Source of the DNA: JAYPUG01 sp038117265
GTDB lineage: Bacteria > Pseudomonadota > Alphaproteobacteria > UBA6615
Direction of reading: 5' to 3'
Length of the DNA stretch: 45,126 nucleotides
Assembly: GCA_038117265.1 (NCBI GenBank)
Contig: JAYOFO010000014.1
Span: 1 to 45,126, forward strand
The notes under the pieces: model-generated
Told to the model about the DNA's origin: nothing
Databases searched by the model: none
What the model saw: the letters and a program-made list of their open reading frames with translations, nothing else
In this document: piece by piece, positions 25,449 to 33,362 of the stretch
Position numbering within the stretch: the first letter of the stretch is position 1
Layout of the letters: every line of letters starts with the position of its first letter
Position numbers and translations under genes: made by a program

Positions 25449-25970
25449 TTATTCCTCCATGCCGACGGATTCGGTGCGCGAGAACTGGTCCATGGCAAGC
25501 ACCGTCGCGACCAGCCGAAGCAGGTAGTAGATGATCAGGATGACGCACATCGCGAAGATCGCGAGCTGGTGCGCCCAGATCGGCAGCAGCAGGAATTCGG
25601 TGACCCGTTCGAGCTCGAGGTCGAACAGGAATTCCTCCCAGGCATGCCGTCCCAAAAGGAAGAAAATCGTCAGCGCGAAGACGATGTAGACGACGTCCAT
25701 CGTCTCCTGTGCCCGTCTGGGCAGGCTCGATATCAGGAGCTCCATGCGCACATGACCGTTCTGGCGCGTGCACTCGGGAATGGCGAAGGCAAAGATCAGG
25801 AGCAGCATCCACTCGTTGAATTCGAGGCTCCAGATGAAGGGCGAGTTGAAGATGTAGCGAAGAAACACGTCGATGATCACCACGATCGACACCGCGGGCA
25901 GGACGATCAGCCCGCCGATCCGATCGAGGTTCACCGAGATGAACTTGAAGGCGTTTTCCAGTGCTTCCAT
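25449..25970 (-). CDS. dctQ: TRAP transporter small permease (DctQ type)
   Basis: This 173-residue protein has four hydrophobic helices. FIWSLEFNEWMLLLIFAFAIPEC, seen here in part as SLEFNEWMLLL, is the typical second-helix region of DctQ proteins. It links DctP docking to the DctM channel. The start has a GGGGGAG ribosome site. It lies 64 bases after dctP, a gap holding a very strong stem-loop, and 3 bases before dctM. Confidence 0.9.
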   Translation of the reverse strand: MEALENAFKFISVNLDRIGGLIVLPAVSIVVIIDVFLRYIFNSPFIWSLEFNEWMLLLIFAFAIPECTRQNGHVRMELLISSLPRRAQETMDVVYIVFALTIFFLLGRHAWEEFLFDLELERVTEFLLLPIWAHQLAIFAMCVILIIYYLLRLVATVLAMDQFSRTESVGMEE

Positions 25971-25999
25971 CGGTCGAAGCTCCCCCTTTTCAAGCGGAT

Positions 26000-26023
26000 G
26001 GCCGGGGCGCGAACGCCCCGGCC
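26000..26023 (-). promoter_or_regulatory. Strong intercistronic stem-loop between dctP and dctQ
   Basis: Perfect 10-bp arms GGCCGGGGCG (26000-26009) and CGCCCCGGCC (26014-26023) enclose a 4-base loop. On the transcribed minus strand the loop is UUCG, a stable tetraloop. No T tract follows. It starts 11 bases after the dctP stop, so it could protect the dctP message from 3' decay or attenuate transcription, raising binding protein over permease. Confidence 0.65.
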
Positions 26024-26034
26024 GGTCCGGACTC

Positions 26035-27234
26035 TTACTTCATGTCGTACATGCCCTGGATGGGATTGTTGATCGCGTCAAGCATGATTTCGTTCGGCGA
26101 CATGGTAGCGAACTTAGCCGCGTACTTGCGGATGTCCGCCATGAACGCCTTGGCCGGAACGCCCTTCTTCTCGGCGTCGGCGACCCAGGCGGCCTCCACC
26201 GGGGCAACCGCTGCCTTCCAGCGATCGAGCTCGGCGGCGCCCATGTCGATCGTCTCGAGACCGCGCTGTTCGACCATCGTGTTGACGTTGACGATGCCGC
26301 CATAGTCGTAGAAGCCGACGGCCTCGGCGATCGCCATCTGGCGACCCCAATTGTTGACCACGACCTGCAGGTCGGCCGGCAGCGCGTCGAACCATTCGCC
26401 CGACATGCAGTACTCGACGGTCAGCAGGTTGAAGCCGTTGAGCGTGCGGAACTTCGCGACCTCGTGGAGCTTGAAGATCAGCGCCGCGGCGTCGTTGAAG
26501 TGGATCGCGTCGATCGTGTTGCGCTGCATGGCCGTGTAGGCGTCCGCGCCCGGCATCGAGACCTGGGTCGCGTCCAGGGCACCGATGATCTGGGCGTGGG
26601 TGCCGCCACCGGCGCGGACCTTCATGCCCTTCACGTCCTCGAGCGTCTTGACCGGCTTGTTGTTGTACAGATGGTATGGGCCGGTGTGCGCCTCGCGCAT
26701 GATCTTGACGCCGAACCGCTCGAACTCTTCCTTGAGGTACTGCGGATACAGCGCTTCGGCCGTGGCGACCGCTTCGTGCGAGTTGTTGAACAGGAACGGC
26801 AGGCCCAGACCGCCGACGACGTTGTAGTCGCGCGACGTATAGAGCGAGAAGCACGGCGCGTGATCGGACAGGCCCGTCCGCGTGGCCTTGCGGCCTTCAC
26901 GCACGCTGTGCACCGACTGCGACCAGGTCGTCTCGACCTTGATCTTGCCGTTCGACATGGCTTCCAGCTGGTTGAAGCCCTGGATCTGGAGCTTCGCCAG
27001 GCTGGAGACCGGCGGGATATGGCTCGACGACCGGAAGGTGATGACCGGGCCGTCATAGCTGACGTTGTTGGTGCCGTAGCTCGCAGCCTTGCCCTCGAGC
27101 CAGTCGAGGGTGACCTGCGAGGCGGCCTTCGCCTGCGCGACCGAACCGTCGCCGAACGAGCCGGCGGATGCCGAACCCATGGCCAGCAACGAGCCGGCCA
27201 CGAGGCATGTGGTGGCTAGAAATGTTTTGCGCAT
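26035..27234 (-). CDS. dctP: TRAP transporter periplasmic substrate-binding protein (DctP type)
   Basis: This 399-residue protein has a signal peptide of 24 residues (MRKTFLATTCLVAGSLLAMG, cut near ASA). Its DctP domain contains NGKIKVETTWSQSVHS, the ligand-site segment VKTLEDVKGMKVRAGG with the conserved Arg, and NTIDAIHFND. It captures a solute in the periplasm for DctQ-DctM. ATG 27234 has GGGAGGA 5 bases upstream. It is somewhat longer than the usual 320-340 residues because of an extra N-terminal segment (about 25-60). The ligand is not readable, but carboxylates are typical. Confidence 0.92.
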   Translation of the reverse strand: MRKTFLATTCLVAGSLLAMGSASAGSFGDGSVAQAKAASQVTLDWLEGKAASYGTNNVSYDGPVITFRSSSHIPPVSSLAKLQIQGFNQLEAMSNGKIKVETTWSQSVHSVREGRKATRTGLSDHAPCFSLYTSRDYNVVGGLGLPFLFNNSHEAVATAEALYPQYLKEEFERFGVKIMREAHTGPYHLYNNKPVKTLEDVKGMKVRAGGGTHAQIIGALDATQVSMPGADAYTAMQRNTIDAIHFNDAAALIFKLHEVAKFRTLNGFNLLTVEYCMSGEWFDALPADLQVVVNNWGRQMAIAEAVGFYDYGGIVNVNTMVEQRGLETIDMGAAELDRWKAAVAPVEAAWVADAEKKGVPAKAFMADIRKYAAKFATMSPNEIMLDAINNPIQGMYDMK

Positions 27235-27346
27235 TGATTCCTCCCTAGAGACGTGAGCGCGCCGTCCCGTTCTTGGTTTCGACTTTGCGAGCCCGCCCCG
27301 GAACGGGTCAAGGCGGCCCCTGCACACACATCCGTGCCCGTCAATT

Positions 27347-27356
27347 CTGTCGACAG
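27347..27356. promoter_or_regulatory. Palindrome upstream of dctP, possible operator
   Basis: CTGTCGACAG is a perfect 10-base palindrome inside ATTCTGTCGACAGCAT, centred about 117 bases before the dctP start and between the cyclase and dctP genes. GTCGAC-type palindromes are common GntR-family operators, but no such regulator is in the window. Confidence 0.35.
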
Positions 27357-27417
27357 CATGACTGTCCCAGAAACCGACGATTCGACGGAAAGCATCGCGA
27401 AATCCTGGCTGCGCTGC

Positions 27418-28401
27418 TTACTTGATCGCCAGCGGATTGACCGGCGAACCCACCGCGCCCGTGATCGGCAGCGCGGGGGCAACGAACATGAACTCGTAGA
27501 CACCGTCATCGGCGCAATCGTCCGCGATGTCCTTGAGGTAGAAGATCTCGCCCATGGTCAGGCCGAGGATCGGGATGGCGATCCAGTGCCAGGGCTGGTT
27601 GATGTTCTCGTCGGTCTCGCAGGGGCGCACCTCGTTGCCCCAGGTGTCGGACGCGTAACCGGCGATTTCCTTGTTGTAGATCCAGTCGAGGGTCTCGAAC
27701 GCCATGCCCGGCGCATCGCCGCCGGCATAGCCGTCCCAGCTGCCGTCGTTCAGGCAGCGCTCCATCATGCCGGTGCGCAGCACCACGAAGTCGCCCTTGC
27801 GCACTTCGACGCCCTGCTTCTCGCAGGCCTCGTCCAGATCGGCACAGGTGATCGGATAGCCGTCTTCCAGATACTCGACGCCCTTGACCCGGGCCATGTC
27901 GAGGAAGACGCCGCGGCCGGTCATCTTGTTCTTGGTCTTCTCGATGCCCGCCTTCTGGGCACCGGCCGTGGTCACCTCGCGGCAGTCATAGCCGTTCCAC
28001 ATGAAGTCCTTGTAGAAGACGTGGCCGAGACCGTCCCACTGAGTGCCGCACTGCAGCGGCATCATGATCAGGTCGTCGGCGCCGCGGATGCCGCGATGGT
28101 CGAGCACGCCCGAATAGGCGTCCGTGCCCGTGCGGGTCATCATGTGGATCGGGTTGAACCGGCCCATGGCGGGGTAGGGCGTCTTGGCGCCCTGCGGGCC
28201 GAACTGGTCGTAGTTCAGGCCCATGGACATGACCTTGCCCTTCTTCACCAGCTGGGCGGCGGCGACCACGTCGTCCTGCGTGGTGTAGTTGAGCGTGCCG
28301 ATCTCGTCGTCGTCGCCCCACTTGCCCCAGTTCTTGCACTTCTCAGCCCACTCTTCGAGGACCTCGAGCGTTACGCGCATGTCGCTGTTTGGATTGGCCA
28401 T
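27418..28401 (-). CDS. Cyclase-family (KynB-fold) metal hydrolase, variant motif
   Basis: This 327-residue protein belongs to the cyclase family (PF04199 as I recall), which includes bacterial arylformamidase and isatin hydrolase. The usual metal motif HxGTHxDxxxH reads QCGTQWDGLGH at 117-127: Asp123 and His127 remain, but both early histidines are glutamines. This variant occurs in a large family branch of unknown substrate. The protein starts MANPNSDMRVTLEVLEEWAE and has an intact C-terminus. It lies 13 bases after the TetR gene and 183 bases before dctP, so it is probably cotranscribed with the regulator. Confidence 0.85.
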   Translation of the reverse strand: MANPNSDMRVTLEVLEEWAEKCKNWGKWGDDDEIGTLNYTTQDDVVAAAQLVKKGKVMSMGLNYDQFGPQGAKTPYPAMGRFNPIHMMTRTGTDAYSGVLDHRGIRGADDLIMMPLQCGTQWDGLGHVFYKDFMWNGYDCREVTTAGAQKAGIEKTKNKMTGRGVFLDMARVKGVEYLEDGYPITCADLDEACEKQGVEVRKGDFVVLRTGMMERCLNDGSWDGYAGGDAPGMAFETLDWIYNKEIAGYASDTWGNEVRPCETDENINQPWHWIAIPILGLTMGEIFYLKDIADDCADDGVYEFMFVAPALPITGAVGSPVNPLAIK

Positions 28402-28414
28402 CGTGAAATCCCTT

Positions 28415-29131
28415 TCAACGCAAGATTTGACCGACTTTGAGGATGGGTTCGAGCGCCGCGACCCCGGAACCTACGGGCTCGCCGCGGAAGATTTGCGCCA
28501 GCATGGGCACCAGATAGTCGAGCGCCTCGTCCGTGTCCGACGGGTCGCACGCGCCGTCCGTCAGGATCTGGATGCGCCCCGGGTTGGCCAGGGTGTAGAC
28601 CATGGTGCCCAGCATGATGTGGAAGCGCCAGTGGAGGTCGTGGGCCGGCAGTTCGGGCAGCGCTTCGCGCAGGGCCGTAAGAAACCGCCCGCTCGAATCG
28701 TCGAAGTAGCGGGCATAGAGCCGGCGCGTGTCGTCGGTGCTCTCGGCGATCATGCGCGCGCGCAGCCGTGCAAAGGTGGTGCCGCCATGCTGGCCGCGCA
28801 TGCTGGGTTCCAGGAAGGCGGCGACGATCTGTTCCAACAGGGGCGGGCGGCCCGGCGCGGCCCGGCAGTCGTCGAGCAGTGCGCGGCGTTCGGTGGCAAT
28901 CCCCGACGCGTGGCGCGCGAAGACCGCTTCGACGAGGCCCTGCTTCGATCCGAAATGGTAGTTGGCGGCCGCGGAGTTGGCGCCGGCCGCAGCCGTGATG
29001 GTGCGCAGCGAGACGCCGTTGATCCCGTGCTCGGAAAACAGCCGTTCCGCCGCATCGAGGATACGCTGGCGCGTCGCCTCGCCCCGGGGTTCTATCCCGT
29101 TGCCGGTGTCGTCTGCGTGGAGCGCAGTCAC
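28415..29131 (-). CDS. TetR-family transcriptional regulator, PsrA-like
   Basis: This 238-residue DNA-binding repressor has its helix-turn-helix at about 15-65 (RILDAAERLFSEHG through AANYHFGSKQGLVEAVF). The C-terminal ligand domain has WRFHIMLGTMVYTL, like the fatty-acid-sensing regulator PsrA (WRVHFMLG). The GTG start at 29131 follows GGGAGGAACA, an excellent ribosome site; an ATG at 29221 in frame would read through the operator region and is unlikely. Just upstream lies a CAAAC-N4-GTTTG palindrome of the PsrA type, so autoregulation is likely. It probably controls the surrounding catabolic genes. Confidence 0.9.
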   Translation of the reverse strand: MTALHADDTGNGIEPRGEATRQRILDAAERLFSEHGINGVSLRTITAAAGANSAAANYHFGSKQGLVEAVFARHASGIATERRALLDDCRAAPGRPPLLEQIVAAFLEPSMRGQHGGTTFARLRARMIAESTDDTRRLYARYFDDSSGRFLTALREALPELPAHDLHWRFHIMLGTMVYTLANPGRIQILTDGACDPSDTDEALDYLVPMLAQIFRGEPVGSGVAALEPILKVGQILR

Positions 29132-29136
29132 TGTTC

Positions 29137-29172
29137 CTCCCAAGACGTCCGTTGGCCGGACGTTCTTGGGAG
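29137..29172 (-). promoter_or_regulatory. Long inverted repeat masking the tetR ribosome site
   Basis: CTCCCAAGACGTCCG (29137-29151) and CGGACGTTCTTGGGAG (29157-29172) are complementary over their full length apart from one bulged base. In the tetR transcript the proximal arm includes the GGGAG of the Shine-Dalgarno, so folding would hide it. It may also be a second protein-binding site or part of the promoter. Confidence 0.6.
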
Positions 29173-29177
29173 GATAT

Positions 29178-29193
29178 TCAAACAAGCGTTTGA
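29178..29193. promoter_or_regulatory. PsrA-type TetR operator
   Basis: TCAAAC-AAGC-GTTTGA has perfect 6-base arms and a 4-base spacer. It fits the published PsrA consensus [G/C]AAAC-N2-4-GTTT[G/C]. It lies 47 bases before the tetR start, in an AT-richer stretch, which suits an autoregulatory operator over the promoter. Confidence 0.7.
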
Positions 29194-29246
29194 TTGAGTC
29201 AATCGCCCCCGGGTACCGCATGGCATCCGGGCGCGTAATGAAATGT

Positions 29247-30434
29247 CTATCCGGTGCGTCCGCCGAGCACGTCAGCGGCCCAGTCGGCCATATATTCCAC
29301 GGCGAGCGCGCCGTGATCGACCTGGCAGTGCTCGATGCCGCCCTCGTCCGCGGTGAAGACCTTGAGCTCCGCCCGCGGGCTCTTCTTCGCATCGCGAATG
29401 GTCTTTTCCGCCATGGCCAGCGGGATCTGGCGGTCGCCGGCGCCGTGGACCACGAGCAGCGGGCACGCGATGTTGGGAGCCGCCTCTTCCAGGGTCATGC
29501 GGTCGATCACCTTCAGCACCTCCTCGGCCGAATTCGTGCCGAAGACCCAGTTCATGTGCTCTTCCCAGTGCGAGACCGAGAGCTTGGTGCCGGTGCCGGC
29601 CAGCCGGCCGCGGGTGATCTCGCCATAGTCGTTGATGGCGCCCCAGGCGATGGCGCAGGCCAGCCGGTGCTCGAAGCCGGCCGCGCGCGGCGCGTAGTAG
29701 CCGCCGAGGCTGATGCCGGCGATGCCGATGCGGTCGGCCGCGACATCGCCGCGCGCCGCGAGATAGTCGATGGCCGCGCCCGCGGGCACCTCGGTCTCGG
29801 GGAACAGCTTGAGGTCGCGCAGGCGCAGCGCCTCGCCGACACCCGGATGGTCGAGCAGCAGGACCGAGATGCCGCGCCGGTTGTATTCGCGCGCCACGCC
29901 GGCAAGGAACAGGAACTCCTTCATCACGTCGAGCCCGTCGAAATGGACGATGCAGGGCGGCGGGCCGTCGAGCGCGACCGCGCCCGGATCAGCGCGGCAG
30001 AACAGCGCCGGCAGGCTCGTGTCCTGGCCGTTGTGGCTGTAGGGCACCTCGACCCGCTCGACATTGTCGCCACGCCGCTCCACGCCCTTGGTGAAGGCGT
30101 CGAGCATCTGCTTGTAGGTCTGGATCCGGATCGGGTCGTGCGACTTGCACATCCGCTCCGCGGTCATGAAGTAGGCCGCGGCGCGCAGGTACTTGGCGCC
30201 GGCCGAGAACTTGCGGCCGGCCGCGTCGTCGGCTTCGGCGAGGCGCATGCTGCGTTCGGCAAGCTTCATGAAGTTCTTGTGCCAGGCCTCGTTCGCGGCA
30301 TCGTCGTTGGCGCCCGCCACGTCCTTGAGGTCCTTCATCGCCTCATGGACTTCCGACAGCACGCCGCCGGCGTTCACGGTCATCACCGCCGCCATCGACC
30401 ATGGGTAATTATCGGGGAAGTATTCGAACATCAT
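29247..30434 (-). CDS. Alpha/beta hydrolase of the dihydroxypseudooxynicotine-hydrolase/FrsA-like type
   Basis: This 395-residue enzyme has an N-terminal helical lid domain (about 1-125, with RAAAYFMTAERM) and a C-terminal alpha/beta-hydrolase fold. The nucleophile Ser242 lies in GISLGG; LLVVHGAGDRQIP gives the catalytic Asp side and the last His is near VDHGA. The layout matches the 2,6-dihydroxypseudooxynicotine hydrolase group, which cleaves C-C bonds of beta-diketone-like compounds, and related esterases. The first two codons are both ATG after GGAGGAGG. It sits between the tartrate-dehydratase-like gene and tetR. Confidence 0.85.
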   Translation of the reverse strand: MMFEYFPDNYPWSMAAVMTVNAGGVLSEVHEAMKDLKDVAGANDDAANEAWHKNFMKLAERSMRLAEADDAAGRKFSAGAKYLRAAAYFMTAERMCKSHDPIRIQTYKQMLDAFTKGVERRGDNVERVEVPYSHNGQDTSLPALFCRADPGAVALDGPPPCIVHFDGLDVMKEFLFLAGVAREYNRRGISVLLLDHPGVGEALRLRDLKLFPETEVPAGAAIDYLAARGDVAADRIGIAGISLGGYYAPRAAGFEHRLACAIAWGAINDYGEITRGRLAGTGTKLSVSHWEEHMNWVFGTNSAEEVLKVIDRMTLEEAAPNIACPLLVVHGAGDRQIPLAMAEKTIRDAKKSPRAELKVFTADEGGIEHCQVDHGALAVEYMADWAADVLGGRTG

Positions 30435-30474
30435 CGCTTGGGCCTCCTCCGTGGGATTTCGTTTTCGTTGTTGA

Positions 30475-31653
30475 TCAGTCTTGGGTGATGCCGCGCATCA
30501 CGGCGTAGAGATCGGCCTGGGCCTCGAAGCCGATGCCGGGCCGTTCGTCGTCGAGGGTCAGGCAACCGTCGACGATCTCGGCGTCGTCGGCAAAGCCAGA
30601 GAACATGCCGAAGGTGTTGGGGTAGGACTCGCACAGCAGCATGCCCAGCCCGGCGGCGATGTGCAGCGACATCTGGTTGCCGCCATGGGGCATGACCGAG
30701 CTTCCCGCCGCCCAGCCGTTTTTCTTGAGCATCTCCACGGTGCGCGCGACGGCGACCACCCCGTAGCTTTGCGGCGGGTCGATCTGCAGCACGTCGTGGT
30801 TCCGGCGCATGCCGCCGAAGGTGACGAGGTTCTTCATGTCCTGGATCGAGAACAGGTTTTCGCCCGTCGCCATGGGCGGTTCGTAGATGTCCGCCAGCTC
30901 GGCCATCAGCGCGTAGTCGAGCGGGTCGGTCGCCTCTTCGTACCAGCGCAGCTTGTAGGGGGCGAGGACGCGGGCGTACTCGCGCGCCAGATCGGGGGTC
31001 AGGCCGCAATTGGCGTCGACGGCCAGGTTCCAGCCGTCGTTGCCGACGAGCGGCAGCACGGCCTCCAGCCGTTCGATGTCCTCGGCGACGGTGGCGCCGC
31101 CGACCTTCATCTTGAGCTGGGTGTAGCCCATGTCGAGATAGCCGCGCATCTCGTCCAGCAGTTCGGGAATGCCCTTGCCCGGCGCATACCAGCCGCCGCC
31201 GACATAGACGAACATGTCGCGCTTGGCGCCGCCGGGGTTGTAGCGCGCCTCGATCGAGCGGAAGGCCGGCTTCTCCTCGATCTTGGCGATCGCGTCCCAC
31301 ACGGCGAACTCGATCGTGCCGATGCCCACCGAGCGGTCGGAATGTCCGCCGGGCTTCTCGCCCCGCATCATCGCCGCCAGGATCGCCTCAGGGTCGAAAT
31401 TGTTGCGTTCCTCGTCGATCAGGCTGTCGGGATCGGCATCGAGGATGCGCGGGATGAACCGCGCACGCATCTGTGCGCCGCAGGCATAGCGCCCCGTGGA
31501 GTTGAAGGCGTAGCCGATCACCGGCACGCCGTCGCGGACCTGGTCGGTGACGACGGCGACGACCGAGGTCGTCATCTGGGAGAAGTCGAACACCGCGTTG
31601 CGCAGGTTCGAGTTCAGGGGGACCGCGATCTCGCGGATATCGGTAATGCGCAT
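30475..31653 (-). CDS. Enolase-superfamily dehydratase, D(-)-tartrate dehydratase-like
   Basis: This 392-residue protein belongs to the mandelate racemase group. The catalytic KxK is K181-M-K183, the Mg ligands are Asp213 (VDANCG), Glu239 (YEE) and Glu265 (TGEN), and His323 lies in PHGGNQMSL. Conserved substrate-side residues seen in the Bradyrhizobium D-tartrate dehydratase, as I recall it, are also here: Asn19 (LRNA), Asn51 (FNSTGRY) and Lys100 (EKPGGH). That enzyme turns D-tartrate into oxaloacetate. The match is strong over the whole length, but a related hydroxyacid is possible. ATG 31653 is 46 bases after the ligase stop. Confidence 0.87.
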   Translation of the reverse strand: MRITDIREIAVPLNSNLRNAVFDFSQMTTSVVAVVTDQVRDGVPVIGYAFNSTGRYACGAQMRARFIPRILDADPDSLIDEERNNFDPEAILAAMMRGEKPGGHSDRSVGIGTIEFAVWDAIAKIEEKPAFRSIEARYNPGGAKRDMFVYVGGGWYAPGKGIPELLDEMRGYLDMGYTQLKMKVGGATVAEDIERLEAVLPLVGNDGWNLAVDANCGLTPDLAREYARVLAPYKLRWYEEATDPLDYALMAELADIYEPPMATGENLFSIQDMKNLVTFGGMRRNHDVLQIDPPQSYGVVAVARTVEMLKKNGWAAGSSVMPHGGNQMSLHIAAGLGMLLCESYPNTFGMFSGFADDAEIVDGCLTLDDERPGIGFEAQADLYAVMRGITQD

Positions 31654-31699
31654 GGTGGCGGAATTCTTACGCTGCCGCGCGCTGTGCGCCAACCACCGA

Positions 31700-33241
31700 T
31701 CAGCCGGCGGGCTTGGCGAAGCGGTCGCGCACCTCGCGGCGCAGCACCTTGCCCACCGCGCTGCGCGGCAGATCGTCGACCAGGTGGACCGCCTTGGGCG
31801 CCTTCACCGAGCCCAGCTCGGCCTTGGCGTGGGCGATGATGTCGTCGGCCGAGACCGACGCCCCCTCGCGCAGCTGCACTGCCGCCTCGACCCGTTCGCC
31901 CCAGTGATCGTCCACTGCACCGAAGACCACGCATTCGTAGATATCGGGGTGGCGCACCAGCGCGCCCTCGACGTCGGTCGGATAGACGTTGAACCCGCCC
32001 GAGATGATGACGTCGCGCAGCCGGTCCTTGAGGAACAGGTAGCCGCGCTCGTCGATCAGGCCGCCGTCGCCGGTGTGCAGCCAGCCGCCCTTGAACGCCT
32101 CGGCGGTGGCCTCAGGGTTCTTATAATAGCCGGTCATGGTCAGCCCGCCGCGCACCACAACCTCGCCGGTCTCGCCCGGCGGCAGGATGTTGCCGTCAGG
32201 GTCCATGATCTCGACCCGCATCAGCGGCGTGGCGCGCCCGACCGAGCCGTTGTTGGCCGCGTCCTCGAGCTCGGCCGCGGTCATCGCCGTGCAGATCGAG
32301 GAGGCCTCGGTCTGGCCGTAGAGCGTCTCGATGGCATGGGGGAATACGCCCTGTGCCTCGTGCACCTTCTCGGGCGGCATCGGCGCGGCGGAATAGATCA
32401 GGTGGCGCAGCTTAGGGAAGGACATCTTCTCGATCCCCGGCACCGCCATCGTCTTGTAGATCATGGTCGGCGGCATGAAGATCGTACTCACGCCGCGGTT
32501 CCGGAAGGAATCGAGAATCCGTTCCGGGTCGGGCGTCGGCAGCACGATGTTGCGCCCGCCCACCGCGAAGATCGGCAGCATCAGGATGAAGGCCGCGTGG
32601 CTGACCGGCGCGGCGGCGACCTGGCAGTCGTCGGGGTTGAGTCGGAACACCGACAGGAAGTTGCCGATCAGGGTGATTCCCGTCCGGTAGGGCTGCATCA
32701 CGGCCTTGGGCAAACCGGTCGAGCCGCCGGTGAACTTGATTGCCTGCAAATCGGTGTTGGGGTCGAGCAGGGGGCGTTCGGGCCGCTGGCCGCGATGGGC
32801 CGCGATCAGCCCGTCGACCGTGTCGTTGGCCGTATCGTTGGCGGTACCGCCGGCCGCGCCGTTTCCTTCGGGCGCTGCGACGATGAAGGGGAAGTTGCCT
32901 GTGTCGAAGGCATCGCGCGCCGCATCGTCGGCGATTACCAGGTCCGGCTCGACCAGATCCATCAGCGCGTTGTTCTCGGCCTTGCCGCTGCGCGGGTTCA
33001 CCGCCACCCAGGTGTGCCCGGCCAGGTGGGTGGCGAGGATCGCGATGACATGCTGCAGGTTGTTGTAGCCGCAGGCCGCGATCTTGGCCTGCTTGTGGGG
33101 CAGGCGGGTCTGCAGCGCGGCGGCGAGCGCCTCGACCCGCGCGACCAGCTCGCGGTAGGTGAGCTTCGTTGAGTCGTCTTCCAGCGCGATCCCGTCGGGA
33201 TTGATCTGGCGGCCGCGATAGAGGCTGTCGATGGGTAGCAT
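31700..33241 (-). CDS. AMP-dependent acyl-CoA synthetase/ligase
   Basis: This 513-residue class I adenylating enzyme activates a carboxylic acid to its CoA thioester. The phosphate-binding loop is FTGGSTGLPKA at 170-180, YGQTEASS follows, the hinge is LKDRLRDVIISGG, and the C-terminal catalytic lysine is in SAVGKVLRREV. I chose ATG 33241 (MLPIDSLYRG); ATG 33292 in frame would add 17 residues and lies in an almost identical sequence context. It heads the minus-strand catabolic block and is divergent from a Rid-family gene. An aromatic or medium-chain acid is plausible, but specificity is not readable. Confidence 0.9.
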   Translation of the reverse strand: MLPIDSLYRGRQINPDGIALEDDSTKLTYRELVARVEALAAALQTRLPHKQAKIAACGYNNLQHVIAILATHLAGHTWVAVNPRSGKAENNALMDLVEPDLVIADDAARDAFDTGNFPFIVAAPEGNGAAGGTANDTANDTVDGLIAAHRGQRPERPLLDPNTDLQAIKFTGGSTGLPKAVMQPYRTGITLIGNFLSVFRLNPDDCQVAAAPVSHAAFILMLPIFAVGGRNIVLPTPDPERILDSFRNRGVSTIFMPPTMIYKTMAVPGIEKMSFPKLRHLIYSAAPMPPEKVHEAQGVFPHAIETLYGQTEASSICTAMTAAELEDAANNGSVGRATPLMRVEIMDPDGNILPPGETGEVVVRGGLTMTGYYKNPEATAEAFKGGWLHTGDGGLIDERGYLFLKDRLRDVIISGGFNVYPTDVEGALVRHPDIYECVVFGAVDDHWGERVEAAVQLREGASVSADDIIAHAKAELGSVKAPKAVHLVDDLPRSAVGKVLRREVRDRFAKPAG

Positions 33242-33362
33242 GGCAGAAGAGCTCTCGAAGGAATCCCATGGCGCGACCGGATCGCGTAGCATGGCAATCT
33301 AGCGGCGAACCTTGCCGGCACACCAGTCCGCGGCCGGCGGTCTCACATTCTGGGAGGAATCC

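Noticed and set aside
25873..27219. 448-residue plus-strand open frame opposite dctP
   Set aside because: The minus strand encodes a complete DctP with signal peptide and ribosome site.
33231..33296. 10-base direct repeat TAGCATGGCA around the two possible ligase starts
   Set aside because: The copies are only 51 bases apart and coincide with two in-frame start codons. It is likely chance or a small duplication, with no mobile-element features.
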